Numbered from the stretch's first letter, positions 25,816 through 38,900 are shown. The stretch is DNA of 64,000 nt from a bacterium (GCA_040755755.1 JBFLZW010000055.1:1-64000); one strand, 5' to 3'. A program made the numbers and translations. The notes: generated by a model not told the origin, from the letters alone.

Positions 25816-26993
25816 TACAGCACCTCCCTTCGTGCAGCCTCAACCGCCACCTGCGTGGCCAGGGGACTGGCGATATCAATTTTTGCCGGGATATCCTTTT
25901 TCAATCTCCCCAGGATCGGCTCTCCTGCCCTTGGCATCCATACCCGGTCAGGCTGAGGGCAGATCTGCCGGATGGCGGATTCCTCGGAGGCAACGTAAAC
26001 GAAGTTTCCCCATCGGGCCGCCACCAGAGGCCGTAATTTGAGCCGGTCATTCAATCCGAGCATGGTGTCGCTGTTAGCCACTATTATCCCAAAAGGACCA
26101 TTGAGCAGGGCTGAGCCATATATCATGCGCAAATTTTGATAAAACTCTTTTTCCTCCTCCGGCATTCGTTCGATATCCGCCCAGAAGGGAGCAGCCAGAA
26201 TTTTGGCCACCATCTCGAAAGGCAGCTCATGTTTTCGGATCAGCAGGTCAATGAGATAGGTTATTACTTCCGTATCGGTAAAAAAGGAACAGAAGTAATT
26301 GAAATTTTGCAGGTAACGCCGGTTGATGCCATAGGAAGATATCTCCCCGTTGTGCACCACTGACCAGTCCAGAAGCCCGAATGGATGAGCGCCCCCCCAC
26401 CAGGCCACACTGTTGGTGGGAAACCGTCCGTGGGCTGTCCAGATATACCCCTGGTATTCCTCCAGGCGGTAGAACTCCCCGATATCCTCAGGATAGCCGA
26501 CCCCTTTGAAAATGCCCATATTTTTGCCGCTTGAAGCTACCAGGGCATCTTTAATTTTACTGTTGATGTGCATTGACGTCTGGACAACCAGATCAGCCTC
26601 AGTCGAAAGAGGATTCTTCGCCAGAGCCTCCTCACGGGGCTTGAGAAAATACCTCCAGAGGATAGGATTTCGGGTAATCACCTTAACATCCCTGCTGGGT
26701 ATCGGCTCATCATGCATAATAGTGTAATATGCCCTGAGATATTCCTCGGTCTGCCGTTTGGCCTCATCGGTTTCATACATGAGGTGAAAAGCGTAATAAT
26801 CAGCCAGGTCCGGATATATCCCGTAGGCAGCAAAGCCCCCACCCAGACCATTGGAGCGGTCGCGCATGAGAGCGATGGAGGTCATGATGGCATCTCCACT
26901 GATTCTCTCTCCTGCCTCGTTCATGATGCCGGATACCCCGCAACCGGACGGCACCCGGTAATCTTTATCTGCTTTATAAATTTGTTCTGACAT
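25815..26993 (-). CDS. Glutamate synthase glutamine amidotransferase subunit
   Basis: About 392 residues of a class II (Ntn-type) glutamine amidotransferase, which releases ammonia from glutamine for the FMN subunit. The nucleophile is the Cys of SGCGVSGIM, after an 18- to 23-residue leader that would need to be removed. Further motifs are AHGRFPTNS and [12 protein letters not shown] prefer ATG 26993 because GGAAGGA lies just upstream; an ATG at 27008 overlaps the regulator's stop (ATGA). Confidence 0.92.
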   Translation of the reverse strand: MSEQIYKADKDYRVPSGCGVSGIMNEAGERISGDAIMTSIALMRDRSNGLGGGFAAYGIYPDLADYYAFHLMYETDEAKRQTEEYLRAYYTIMHDEPIPSRDVKVITRNPILWRYFLKPREEALAKNPLSTEADLVVQTSMHINSKIKDALVASSGKNMGIFKGVGYPEDIGEFYRLEEYQGYIWTAHGRFPTNSVAWWGGAHPFGLLDWSVVHNGEISSYGINRRYLQNFNYFCSFFTDTEVITYLIDLLIRKHELPFEMVAKILAAPFWADIERMPEEEKEFYQNLRMIYGSALLNGPFGIIVANSDTMLGLNDRLKLRPLVAARWGNFVYVASEESAIRQICPQPDRVWMPRAGEPILGRLKKDIPAKIDIASPLATQVAVEAARREVL

Positions 26994-27004
26994 GAATCCT
27001 TCCA

Positions 27005-27253
27005 TCATTTTACTTTAATTCCCAGTTTCCTGATCTTGGAACGGAGAGTATTACGATTGATTCCTAAAATCCTGGCGGCCCTGAGCTGATTCCCTTCCAC
27101 TCTCATCAGGACATGCTCAATCAATGGCTTCTCGGCCGCCTCAATAACAAATCGATATAAGTTCTTGGACCCTCCTGCATAGAAAAAGGCTTCTTCCAGT
27201 TCTCCGACCACTTGCTCGACAGATTTCATTCGATGAGATTTTTGCCTTTTCAC
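27005..27253 (-). CDS. Fis-family HTH regulator leading GOGAT operon
   Basis: An 82-residue protein. The C-terminal half is a Fis-type helix-turn-helix ([31 protein letters not shown]), the same module that ends NifA and NtrC, but with no AAA+ domain. The start is GTG 27253 with AGAGGAA about 13 nt upstream. It overlaps the amidotransferase reading frame by 4 nt at 27005-27008, so it is the first gene of the operon and may autoregulate it. A small palindrome, GGCATT-N5-AATGCC, lies upstream at 27290-27306. Confidence 0.85.
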   Translation of the reverse strand: MKRQKSHRMKSVEQVVGELEEAFFYAGGSKNLYRFVIEAAEKPLIEHVLMRVEGNQLRAARILGINRNTLRSKIRKLGIKVK

Positions 27254-27465
27254 GGTTTTTGTGTGTTCCTCTTATTTTAATATTCATATGGCATTTTTGC
27301 AATGCCCTATTACCAGGCAATTAACAGAGAACCAAGCATGGCTTTTTCAAAGTTGTTTTTATTTGTCATGCCGACAGCACGCTCTTCTTCTCCATTGAAG
27401 AAGGATTAGAAATTAGCCTTAACATGCTTAAAAAGCAGGCAATAGAAGCGAAAAAACTGAGGAAT

Positions 27466-27508
27466 CCCCCCTTGTACTTTCTCTCTGTCGCAAAGAAAGC
27501 AAGGGGAG
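27466..27508 (-). terminator. Hairpin downstream of glnA
   Basis: CCCCTTG (27468-27474) pairs with CAAGGGG (27500-27506), extended by CTTTCT/AGAAAG. A T tract follows within about 10 nt on the minus strand, and a shorter one on the plus strand. It lies 30 bp after the glnA stop. Confidence 0.55.
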
Positions 27509-27539
27509 ATTTTTCCTCATTCCGGTTTGCCTGTCTTAT

Positions 27540-28871
27540 TTACAGAATAGGCAAAAGGTTTTCCATCTCATACTGGGTCAACTGAATGCGATAATCGTCC
27601 CATTCCTTTCGCTTCAAGGCAACGAAGCGGCTGAAGACATGATCGCCAAGGGCTTTTTTCACCAGCTCGCTATTTTCGGTCAGAGTGATGGCCTCACCCA
27701 GACTGTCCGGCAGGGACTCGATCCCGGCAGCCTTTCTTTCGGCAGCCGTCAGATGATAGAGGTTTTTCTCCATCGGCTCCGGCATAGTATATCCCTTTTC
27801 GATGCCCTCAAGACCTGCATGGAGAATAACGGCAAAGGTCAGGTAGGGGTTACAGGCCGGATCTGGGCAGCGCAGCTCTGCCCTCGTAGCAACCTCTTTT
27901 CCCGGATGATACATGGGTACCCGGATGAGAGCGGAGCGGTTTCTTCTCGACCAGGCCACGTAAACCGGGGCTTCATATCCGGGTACGAGCCTCTTGTAAG
28001 AGTTGACCCACTGAGCGAATACCGATGACATCTCCCGGGCATGCTTCAGTTGTCCGGCAATATACCCTTTAGCTTCTGCACTGAGGTTATACTTGTCATT
28101 AGCGTCAAAGAAGGCGTTCCTGCTGCCGCGGAACAGGGACTGATGGGTATGCATACCGCTTCCGTTCTGCCCGAAGAGCGGCTTGGGCATGAAGGTGGCA
28201 TAGCAGTCATACTGGGCAGCAATCTCCTTGACCGTCACCCGGTACGTGATGACATTATCGGCCATCTTCAGGGCATCGGCAAAGCGCATGTCAATTTCGT
28301 GCTGTGAGGGGCCAACCTCGTGGTGGCTGTATTCGATCTGGACGCCCATCTGCTCCAGGGCCAGAATGGTATCCCGGCGCATGTCGCTGGCCACATCCAG
28401 GGTAGTCAAATCAAAGTAGCCGCCCTTGTCCAGAATCTCGGTAGCCTGATCGTTCTTGAAGTAGAAATATTCGAGCTCCGGGCCGGTATAAAAATGATCG
28501 AATCCCATGTCCTTGGCTCTTTGGAGTGCCCTTTTCAGAACGTAGCGGGGATCGCCCTCGTACGGTTTTTTATCCGGGGTGAGGATGTCGCAGATCATCC
28601 TGGCCACGGCCTTTTCCTTGGGACGCCAGGGAAGAATCTGAAAGGTGCCGGGATCCGGCATGGCTATCATGTCACTCTCTTCTATGGACTGAAAACCGGT
28701 AATGGAAGAGCCATCGAATCCCATGCCATTTTCCAGAGCCCCTTCAAGCTCACTATCCGTGATGGAAAAGCTCTTTACCTGCCCCAGAATATCGGTAAAC
28801 CACAGCCGGATAAACTTGACATCTCTCTCCTTGATTAGGGACAGTATTTCCTCTTTACTTTTGGTTGACAT
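27540..28871 (-). CDS. glnA: Glutamine synthetase, GSI type
   Basis: A 443-residue type I enzyme. The signatures FDGSSITGFQSIEESDM, GPELEYFYF, and GQNGSGMHTHQSL (ATP/metal region) are present, and VAWSRRNRSALIRVP is near the active site. Around the position where GSI-beta has its adenylylated NLYDLP tyrosine, this has NLYHLTAAERKAAG, the GSI-alpha pattern, so adenylylation is unlikely. It assimilates the ammonium made by nitrogenase together with the split glutamate synthase. A sigma-54 promoter and NifA-like site lie upstream. Confidence 0.97.
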   Translation of the reverse strand: MSTKSKEEILSLIKERDVKFIRLWFTDILGQVKSFSITDSELEGALENGMGFDGSSITGFQSIEESDMIAMPDPGTFQILPWRPKEKAVARMICDILTPDKKPYEGDPRYVLKRALQRAKDMGFDHFYTGPELEYFYFKNDQATEILDKGGYFDLTTLDVASDMRRDTILALEQMGVQIEYSHHEVGPSQHEIDMRFADALKMADNVITYRVTVKEIAAQYDCYATFMPKPLFGQNGSGMHTHQSLFRGSRNAFFDANDKYNLSAEAKGYIAGQLKHAREMSSVFAQWVNSYKRLVPGYEAPVYVAWSRRNRSALIRVPMYHPGKEVATRAELRCPDPACNPYLTFAVILHAGLEGIEKGYTMPEPMEKNLYHLTAAERKAAGIESLPDSLGEAITLTENSELVKKALGDHVFSRFVALKRKEWDDYRIQLTQYEMENLLPIL

Positions 28872-29013
28872 CTACTTTTCCTCCTTTTCGACTACGTTAC
28901 CTCTTGGGGTTAACGACCATAATGAACGCTATTGCCTATATCTCCTCCTCGGAGCACTGGTAAATACTCTTTTCTTTTCATGCTATTTCTCCCCCTTGGT
29001 GACTAAAATATGG

Positions 29014-29028
29014 GCAAGCTTGATGCCA
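29014..29028 (-). promoter_or_regulatory. Sigma-54 promoter of glnA
   Basis: On the minus strand TGGCAT (29028-29023), 5 bp, then TTGC (29017-29014). Both GG at -24 and GC at -12 are present at correct spacing. Transcription would start near 29002, about 130 bp before the glnA ATG. Confidence 0.7.
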
Positions 29029-29107
29029 CCTGAAAATTACCGGATTTCATAGTCTAAATAGCCTTTATTTCTAGTAAGTTATAAAGACTCAACCTGATTT
29101 TGCTGAA

Positions 29108-29123
29108 TGTTGTGGCTCTGACA
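29108..29123. promoter_or_regulatory. NifA-type upstream activator site before glnA
   Basis: An exact TGT-N10-ACA at 29108-29123, about 80 bp upstream of the -24 element of the glnA sigma-54 promoter, the usual distance for NifA binding. The motif is short and can occur by chance, but its pairing with a good sigma-54 promoter raises the likelihood. Confidence 0.5.
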
Positions 29124-29358
29124 GAATCCGCGCATCCATTTTCGGCCACTGATTAATCTTTCACCACAAATAGACGTTTTTCCCTCTACTTATCTGATCT
29201 GCCTGAATTTTGGCATATGCTCGATTTTTGGCAGCATGATTGCCAGCTCAGGGAGCACCTTCTCCACCGCAGGTGTGATTACACTCGAAGCCCTGCCATT
29301 TTTCTTCTCAAAAGTGACGACAAACAGGTATGAACCAAAGCCGGCAAGAAGAAGGCTG

Positions 29359-29427
29359 ACCGTCGCCTGGACTGTCGCAAGCGACGGTGCAAGGGGTCGC
29401 AATCGATCCCGGCAATGGCCGGGATCG
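29359..29427. repeat. Two adjacent perfect hairpins, no gene
   Basis: ACCGTCGC (29359-29366) pairs with GCGACGGT (29381-29388), and CGATCCCGGC (29404-29413) pairs with GCCGGGATCG (29418-29427) around AATG. They lie in the 500-bp gap 29124-29590 between glnA and hsp20, where neither strand shows a convincing gene. The overlapping frames on both strands here are caused by the GC-rich hairpins. Confidence 0.55.
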
Positions 29428-29539
29428 AAAATGGAGGAGGTTATGTATTGATTTTTCTTCGACAATTTTCTTTTCGCTGCTTGGCATTGCCTATGCAGAT
29501 GCAAAGATTGCCAAGCAAATAAGCAGGAAAAATGAATAA

Positions 29540-29553
29540 ATTGTGTTCACAAT
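29540..29553. promoter_or_regulatory. Palindrome upstream of first hsp20
   Basis: ATTGTG-TT-CACAAT at 29540-29553, with 6-bp arms, about 55 bp before the hsp20 start. It could be an operator. It is not the CIRCE element. Confidence 0.35.
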
Positions 29554-29607
29554 ACTTTTATAAGAATTATATTATTGGCTATTTTTATATCAGAAGGAGG
29601 TAATACT

Positions 29608-30072
29608 ATGGCTTACTGGGATCCATTACGGGAAATGGAGTCTTTGCGCCGTGATTTTGATCGGATTTTCAGCACCCTCGGAGAATGGACATCCCCATTC
29701 TCGCGGGCATCGTTCCTTCCGGGGCTGTCAACATGGCAATATCCAATGGTTAATATCAACGAAGATAAAGACAACTATTATGTTGAGGCTCTGGCGCCGG
29801 GAGTTAATCCAAAAGCCATTGACATTTCGATCGCTCATAACAGCCTGACGATTTCAGGAGAAAAGCTTATGGCCGGTGCCGGCGTCGAGGTCAAGCCCGA
29901 AGCTTATCACCGCAATGAACGGGCTGCCGGCAAGTTCAGCCGTTCCATAGAGATGCCGACTGAAGTGGATGCGGACAAGGTCAAGGCAGATTACCGAAAC
30001 GGCCTGCTGTTAGTGACCTTACCAAAGTCTGAAAAGGCCAAACCGAAACAGATTACTGTCAATGTTGGATAA
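29608..30072 (+). CDS. Hsp20/alpha-crystallin small heat-shock protein
   Basis: A 154-residue small heat-shock protein. The N-terminal arm (MAYWDPLREMESLRRDFDRI) is typical of bacterial class A Hsp20. The alpha-crystallin domain spans about 45-150, ending with the conserved ADYRNGLLLVTLPKSE (A-x-x-x-N-G-x-L motif), then a short C-terminal tail (PKQITVNVG). ATG 29608 is chosen for the near-perfect AAGGAGGT site. It is a holdase chaperone passing clients to ClpB/DnaK. Confidence 0.93.
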   Translation: MAYWDPLREMESLRRDFDRIFSTLGEWTSPFSRASFLPGLSTWQYPMVNINEDKDNYYVEALAPGVNPKAIDISIAHNSLTISGEKLMAGAGVEVKPEAYHRNERAAGKFSRSIEMPTEVDADKVKADYRNGLLLVTLPKSEKAKPKQITVNVG

Positions 30073-30158
30073 CTCAAGAGATCAGGTGAGCGAAAGACCG
30101 ATCTTCGAGTTTCTGCTCAGGAAAGATCTCGTTCATCGGAAATAGGGAGGAAAGAACA

Positions 30159-30560
30159 ATGGCTGAAAGAACAGTTCCCGTAACTACTGCCAAAGCAAAG
30201 GAGCCGATTGCCCGCGAGGAAACCCGGCAGGAGGAGCGCTTTCTGGTTCCCCCGGTCGATATTTACGAAACTCCGGAGCTGCTTATGGTTATCGCTGACA
30301 TGCCTGGGGTGGATAAGGAGAATGTCGATGTCCGGGTTGACAATAATGTTTTGACCATCCAGGGAAAATCCGGGCAGATAGCTCCGGGCAATCCGGTTTA
30401 CACCGAGTTTTCTCTCCTGAATTTTTTCCGCCAGTTTCAGCTCAGTGAAATGATGGATCAGGAGAAGATCGGTGCCGATCTCAAAAACGGTACTCTGATC
30501 ATCCGGCTGCCAAAAGCGGAGAAGGCCAAACCAAAGAAGATCACGGTTAATGTGACCTGA
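30159..30560 (+). CDS. Second Hsp20 small heat-shock protein
   Basis: A 133-residue alpha-crystallin protein with a shorter, Lys/Glu-rich N-terminal arm (TTAKAKEPIAREETRQEERF). The core VPPVDIYETPELLMVIADMPGV and the LKNGTLIIRLPKAE motif are clear. The C-terminal segment KPKKITVNV matches that of the preceding Hsp20, suggesting paralogues that may co-assemble. GGGAGG precedes the ATG. It lies 86 bp after the first hsp20. Confidence 0.92.
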   Translation: MAERTVPVTTAKAKEPIAREETRQEERFLVPPVDIYETPELLMVIADMPGVDKENVDVRVDNNVLTIQGKSGQIAPGNPVYTEFSLLNFFRQFQLSEMMDQEKIGADLKNGTLIIRLPKAEKAKPKKITVNVT

Positions 30561-30722
30561 AAAATACACCTGGCCGGGAGGGGAAAATGGCTGAAGAGCA
30601 TAATTAGCTGTTGACCTCTCTCCGGCAGGATCATGCTGATAAAGCAGAGAGAAGTATAAGCACGCTATTTTAAAAATCCGCCTGCCGAAGAGCGAGCACA
30701 CCGCCGCAGGATATAATTCCCT

Positions 30723-30751
30723 TTGCAATACAAAGGATTATGGTATATTAT
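30723..30751 (+). promoter_or_regulatory. Putative promoter of clpB
   Basis: TTGCAA (30723-30728), 17 bp, then TATTAT (30746-30751), 72 bp upstream of the clpB ATG. It is a housekeeping-type match. The rest of the gap 30561-30823 shows nothing definite. Confidence 0.4.
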
Positions 30752-30823
30752 ATTCCTTGATTCATCAAGTCAGACTGTTTGACTCCTTACTGTTTCATTG
30801 AGGTTACGAGGAGGTAAAAATTC

Positions 30824-33472
<2,649 letters not shown>

Positions 33473-33487
33473 AGGAGCCAAAAATGT

Positions 33488-34831
33488 GTGAGAACCATGA
33501 GCGATTTTGACCAAAGCCAGGGAAAAGACCAACTCTTTTCTTCGCTCGACCAGGAGATGGAGGTGCCAGGAGGAAATTTCCTTGGCATTGTAGGCCAAAG
33601 TGAACTGATGAAACGGGTGTTCCATAAGATCACCGTTTATGGTCCTGCTCAGGCACCGGTCATAATTACCGGAGAAACGGGCACTGGTAAGGAACTGATT
33701 GCCAGGGCACTGCATGAGCGAAGTGAAAGGTTCAAGATGCCGTTTGTGGCCGTAAATTGCTCCGCTCTCTCTGAAGAGCTGTTTGAGTCGGAACTTTTCG
33801 GTCATGAGCGGGGCTCGTTTACCGGCGCAGTCAAGACCCACAAAGGCCGCTTTGAGCGGGCTGATAAAGGCACGCTTTTTCTCGATGAAATTGGTGATAT
33901 GCCCCTGAAAACCCAGGCAAAAATCCTTCGGGTGCTGGAGGAGGGGAAATTTGAGCGGGTTGGAGGCGAGCAGGAATACCCGGTAGATGTCCGGATCATT
34001 GCGGCCACCAATGTCTCTCTGGAGCAGGCTGTGGCCGTGCGCCGGTTTCGGGCCGATCTCTATCACCGTCTGGCTGTATTCCGGATCCATGTGCCCCCCC
34101 TCCGGGACCGGCCCGGAGACATAGCCCTGCTTGTAGATCATTTCCTGAAAATCTTAAACCAACGGTATAACCGCCATGTTCTTCGCCTGACTCCTGAAGC
34201 TTTGAAAGTCCTGGCTGACTACCATTGGCCTGGAAATGTGAGAGAGCTGCGCAATGTATTGGAGCGGGTATATGTTGAGAGCCGCGGTATGGTTATTGGC
34301 CATAATTCCTTGAACGAATGGGTTCGGGAGCGGGATTACTTTGCCGCCGGAGAATGGAACCTCTACTTTCCGGAAAACCGGAAAGCTGCAAAACCAGCTA
34401 TTATTGTGCCCCATGCCCCCTCTTCGAATTCCCGCCAGGTGGCCCTGCTTCCTTTCAAGCATGACACTCCTCCCCGCCTGGGAGATGAGCATTGGGGAAC
34501 CCCACCATCAACTTCACTGCCGGCCCTTCCCTTTCCCGGCAACCCTGAGCTGCAACCTTACGAATTGCATTCTCACGGGGAGAATGCCAGACCTATAGAT
34601 ATCACTCCCACAAATCCATCCGCTGCTTTGACCAGACCACTCAAGGAGCTGAACAGGGAAACCGTGATCAATGCCATCCAAAATACCGCAGGCAATATCA
34701 CCCGGGCAGCACGCCTTTTGGGAGTTCATAAAGCAACTCTTTACCGACATATGAAAAATTGGGGCTTGAGCAGGGAAGTCATTGGTATTCAGACTCAGGG
34801 GAATCGACCAGGGGGACCGGAAAATCCTTGA
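33488..34831 (+). CDS. Sigma-54 activator lacking a receiver domain
   Basis: A 447-residue enhancer-binding protein. Only about 35 residues precede the AAA+ domain, whose Walker A is GETGTGKE. The sigma-54 contact loop is GSFTGA instead of the usual GAFTGA. A variable Pro/His-rich linker of about 100 residues leads to a Fis-type HTH ([16 protein letters not shown]). GTG 33488 or ATG 33497 may start it; GGAG lies 12 nt upstream. It is 15 bp after clpB, so probably co-transcribed. Without a sensor domain it may be constitutively active or PspF-like, controlled by a partner. Target genes unknown. Confidence 0.88.
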   Translation: MRTMSDFDQSQGKDQLFSSLDQEMEVPGGNFLGIVGQSELMKRVFHKITVYGPAQAPVIITGETGTGKELIARALHERSERFKMPFVAVNCSALSEELFESELFGHERGSFTGAVKTHKGRFERADKGTLFLDEIGDMPLKTQAKILRVLEEGKFERVGGEQEYPVDVRIIAATNVSLEQAVAVRRFRADLYHRLAVFRIHVPPLRDRPGDIALLVDHFLKILNQRYNRHVLRLTPEALKVLADYHWPGNVRELRNVLERVYVESRGMVIGHNSLNEWVRERDYFAAGEWNLYFPENRKAAKPAIIVPHAPSSNSRQVALLPFKHDTPPRLGDEHWGTPPSTSLPALPFPGNPELQPYELHSHGENARPIDITPTNPSAALTRPLKELNRETVINAIQNTAGNITRAARLLGVHKATLYRHMKNWGLSREVIGIQTQGNRPGGPENP

Positions 34832-34866
34832 CACATGAAGCTTACTAAGCAGGTTCATTAAAAAAA

Positions 34867-34904
34867 CAAAAGAGCCCGCAAGATGACTCGCGGGCTCTTT
34901 TATA
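34867..34904. terminator. Strong bidirectional terminator
   Basis: AAAAGAGCCCGC (34867-34878) and GCGGGCTCTTTT (34889-34900) form a perfect 12-bp stem with a 10-nt loop and T tracts on both strands. It lies between convergent genes ending at 34831 and 34945. Confidence 0.9.
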
Positions 34905-34944
34905 TTGTATTCTTCCTATCATGCTTTGCAAAAAAAGCTAACGA

Positions 34945-35370
34945 TTAGAGCAAAGCTCCATAGGTAGCACCATTCAGCAGAGACCAGGTTGAGTAAAAAC
35001 TTGGGCTGCCATAAGAATAGTAGGGATAGCTAAAGCTTACATACGGTGACACAGCGCCGGGTGTAGTCAGATACGGGAAGGGGGTTACATAGGGAGAATA
35101 GGGATATCCGTATGAAGGAATCGTAATAGGTGTAGCCAAAGCAGCCAAAGAAGTAATATAAGCAGGATCATAGAATGGGCTAAAGGGTGCATATCCCAAC
35201 AGGGTTGAAGACCCGGAGATGGGATTGCTGTATCCGTAGCTGGGATAATAAAGAGGATTGGTATAATACCATGATACTGGCAGCCACTGGGCATGAGCAC
35301 TGACACCGATAAACAGAACTGTAGCCGCTACACACGCCATTATCACTCTCAAAAGCCATCCTTTATTCAT
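34945..35370 (-). CDS. Exported Tyr/Pro/Ser-rich protein
   Basis: A 141-residue protein with an N-terminal signal peptide (KGWLLRVIMACVAATVLFIG, cleavage likely after AHA near residue 27). The mature part is rich in Tyr, Pro and Ser with recurrent Y-x-x-PSYGY and SPY motifs (for example YPSYGYSNP, IPSYGYPYSP), giving a low-complexity aromatic repeat. No family is recognised. Such proteins can be surface or matrix components. GGAAGG precedes the ATG. It has a long leader with a small reading frame (see 35491-35535). Confidence 0.75.
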   Translation of the reverse strand: MNKGWLLRVIMACVAATVLFIGVSAHAQWLPVSWYYTNPLYYPSYGYSNPISGSSTLLGYAPFSPFYDPAYITSLAALATPITIPSYGYPYSPYVTPFPYLTTPGAVSPYVSFSYPYYSYGSPSFYSTWSLLNGATYGALL

Positions 35371-35490
35371 AATAAACCTTCCTTTCTTCCATTATAACTC
35401 ATGAATCTCTTAAAGCTCTCTCTTTAACTCTATCTTTAGATAACTGATAATTACTGAAAATTAATGATTACAACAATTGCTCAAATAACT

Positions 35491-35535
35491 TTATGAAAAC
35501 TTCACCTCCTTTTTAATTTTTTTGTAATGTATCAT
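35491..35535 (-). CDS. Possible 14-residue leader peptide
   Basis: ATG 35535 is preceded at 7 nt by a perfect AGGAGG (35548-35543) and encodes MIHYKKIKKEVKFS before TAA. A second AGGAGG lies within its last codons. It lies in the 600-bp gap 35371-35977 upstream of the exported Tyr-rich gene. Two longer minus-strand frames in this gap (35547-35768, 35696-35944) show no family or ribosome site. Confidence 0.35.
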   Translation of the reverse strand: MIHYKKIKKEVKFS

Positions 35536-35977
35536 AACATCACCTCCTAAATATTGCTTTTTATGAATTGAGGTTTGAATTTTTTGGATGAATAGAATCC
35601 CTTGTAATATATTTCCCATAAAAATACCCTTATCGACGGTAAACGTTTGCAATATCCATGCCATACCCCATTCCAGTGCATCCCCTCCTGATATCTCAGG
35701 GAAATATAAATTTTCCCGGTAAACTCATAGGGCTCAGCACTCTCCCTCCCTGGAGTTTGTCTTTCCACACGGCAGACCCCAGGTGATACCTGATATTAGT
35801 TGAATTATTAATTCCCTGCCATATGAATTTTGTTTCATATCCTTTCAGTCTGCTTTTAATTAACCGAATACAATCAAGCCGATAAAGAGCTAAGAAAGCA
35901 GTTACATAGGTATGCAACCAATTGCATACTCTACGGAAAAACATTGCTTATCATCCTCTATCTATCTCCATTCCTTT

Positions 35978-38900
35978 TTACGGCAGCCATGATAGATAGG
36001 GTTCTTTCATATCGACAATATATGCTTTGGTGGGATAGATTTGAAATCTATTTCCACCACACCTTCCCCAGAACAGCGTTGAGTTTAACCATTTTCCGGT
36101 CCTGAAGTCATAGCTCCTGATATCATACACCTTACCTGAAAGGTCCTTCAGCATGTGATAGGAATCATAGTTGGCTGTATCTGAAGCAATATTGCCGACA
36201 ATGTTCTTGCCTCTTTGCAGATTAATCGCCAGTCTGTCCGATCCGGAAAATGCTGCCGCCCCTTGATAGTTGATTTTCTTCCCCGCCCTGGAATACAGGA
36301 CATATCCTTCACCATTTGTAATCAGAAAGCTGGAAAGCTGATTCTCCCACTCCCCTTTTTCTGAATTATACCGAAGGATGTTGATAATACTCGGATCACC
36401 CGGTGGAGACCATTCAGTCAGAAGAGTATTGACCGTGTAAAGAGCAGGCCAGAGCGGGACCCTGGTCGGGAAGCTGAATAGATTGAGACCTTCTGATATA
36501 TCCAGAGTGGTTTTCTCCATTTGCATTCCTGGATCCGCTTTCGGTAATGTCAAGTCAACTCCGGTCTTCCCCGCTTGAGTTAAAGTCAGATCGTACTCTT
36601 TGGGAAGATAATTGTTGTTGTATTCCCAGGCTAAAACCCGATAATTGCCGGGAGGTAAATCTTTAATTGTATACTTGCCGCTCGAATCGGTAGCAGTAGT
36701 ATAATATTCAGCGACAAAAGACCATGCATTGTTCCCGGCAGGCTGGTAAAGGTAAATGAATATGTCGGATAAGGGGCTGCCATTCTCGCCGCTTATTTTA
36801 CCCTCAATTTTAGCCCCCTCCATGTCCAGGGAAATATCTTTCCGCAATGAAGAGGAAGGAGTTGTATAATTGATAGTTATCGACTCGGCATCTGCCCTGT
36901 TAAAAGCATACGTCGTGGTATTTGAGGTGTAAAACCTTGGGACGTAAACTCTCTCAGGATCAAATGCCCTGATTTTGTAACTCCCCTCCGCCAGGCCGGT
37001 AAAACTGTATCGCCCGTTCGGATCGGTTATCACATTTTGCACGGCCTGGTAATTTTCAGAAGAATAAAGGTAAACCCATCCTCCGCGGACAATTTCTTTT
37101 CCTGCCCCCCTGGTTATAATTCCGTTGATAATTCCAAGCTGGCCATTCAGCTTGAAATCATAAGATGCGCTTGAGGTTGATAAAGGAAGAGTAATCCGGG
37201 CAGCTTTATCAGGGGTAAAGGCATTATTACTCGGATTATAAAATTCTGGCGGGTAGAGATGAGTCATTTCGTCAGTTGCCTTTAAAATATAGGTTCCCGT
37301 GGCTAACCCTTTCAAACAGTACATTCCGTTACTGTTAGTCAGAGCATAAATCCCACTGTCAAGCAACTCCCCGGAACTTCCTTCCACCTGGTAGGCTTGT
37401 ATCTTAATGTATGGCAGAGGTGTCGATTCTGAGCCCTCTGCTGATACCTTCCCGCAAATGGTTTCACCGGGCTCATCCCACGTGAAATTTATTTGAATGG
37501 GATTAGCTGCCTGGTCTATTGTCACTATACTCGCTTCTTTATAAGAAGAGACGCCCTTGGGGGCATTTTCCTTATAATATTTTTTTAACATTTCCGGTGG
37601 CATTCTGGTATCGGTGACACTGATCTTATACTCTCCTTGAGGAATACCGGTAATTTTATATTCCAGAGTATTCGGATCGATCAACTCGGTAGTTGTATAC
37701 ATTAATTTGCCTGTCTTGGCGTCCGCCAGATCGACATGGATGTTATTCTTCAGGTTACTCCGCAGCTCCGTGGGAATACCGATGATCCGGCCTTGGATTA
37801 TTCCTCCCTTTCTTAAGGAAAAATCATACGATGCCAGCACTTGACCAGGAGAGGTAATGACTATGTTGGGGTCAGCGTTATTCAGATCATAACTATCCTT
37901 ATAAAAAACAGCAATATAATTCACACCGGGGACAGGCCCGGCAAAAAGGACATATTGACCTGCCGGGAGTCCGGTGATCTCATAAGTCCCATCCTCACCG
38001 CTTACGCCAATCCCGCTGGGGGCTGTGGCTACCGGGTAATTCACTAATGGACTGCTGGTTCCAACCCGAAGGGCCTGGACAGAAATCCGGGGTATCGGCT
38101 CATGGGATGCTGCATCCCGAATACAGCCGGTTATTCTTGCCCCGATTTCCAGCTCAAAATCAACGTGGGTCTCGTTCAGCTTCTGATCCGTTAACTGAAT
38201 GGCAGTTGCCTGCGCGAAACTGGTCTTGCCTTGATAATATTGCCACAGATATTTACCACCAACCTCATCGACCGCCTGTATCTTGTAATCAATTGGAGGC
38301 AGTCCGACCAGCTTATATCTGCCATTAGGGTCAGTTTGGGCAAGAGGCTGGACGACTTTCATTTCATCACGGGCATCAATTGCTTTGATGACAATGCCAT
38401 TAAGAGGCTTGCCCGCCTTATCCTTGACCGATCCCTCGATTGTTCCCGCCCGGCGGAAACGAAGGTCATAAACTGAGCCCTGGGTAATATTCCGTAAGAC
38501 TATTTTGTCAGCATCGCTGACAAAATAATGGTTTTGGTAGACCGTGGGAGCATATTCGCCTCTTTGGTCGACTCCCAGCAAGATGCACTCGCCCCCGGAG
38601 CCTTTTGGTAATCCTCCCACAGAATAATTGGGGTCCAGACCACCGATGAAGTACTGAGGGGTATTCTTAAAGTAAGCAAAATCAAGTGTCCCACCGCTCT
38701 GATAATAACTGAGCCGGGTCATGAGCTCATCATAGGATCCGCTGTTGGGATCATAAAAGCACCAGCCCAGGGGGGTACTTGAAGCAGCATCCAGCAGATA
38801 GACTCTCGCTCCATGCTTTATCGGCTTTCCATCCGGGTCAAGCAGCGCCCCCTGAATGGAGTACCCCTCATTGAGAACGAAATTTTTGCCGGTAACATCA

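Noticed and set aside
27254-27310. Sigma-54 promoter before the glutamate synthase operon
   Set aside because: TGGCAT and TTGC occur together near 27289-27300, but with 2 bp instead of 5 bp between them and on the wrong strand.
29190-29504. A 104-codon minus-strand frame and an overlapping plus-strand frame
   Set aside because: Both cover the GC-rich hairpins at 29359-29427; neither has a ribosome site or recognisable domain.
35547-35944. Two overlapping minus-strand frames of 73 and 82 codons
   Set aside because: No family, weak starts, and composition like intergenic DNA. They could be real small genes, but the sequence does not support them.
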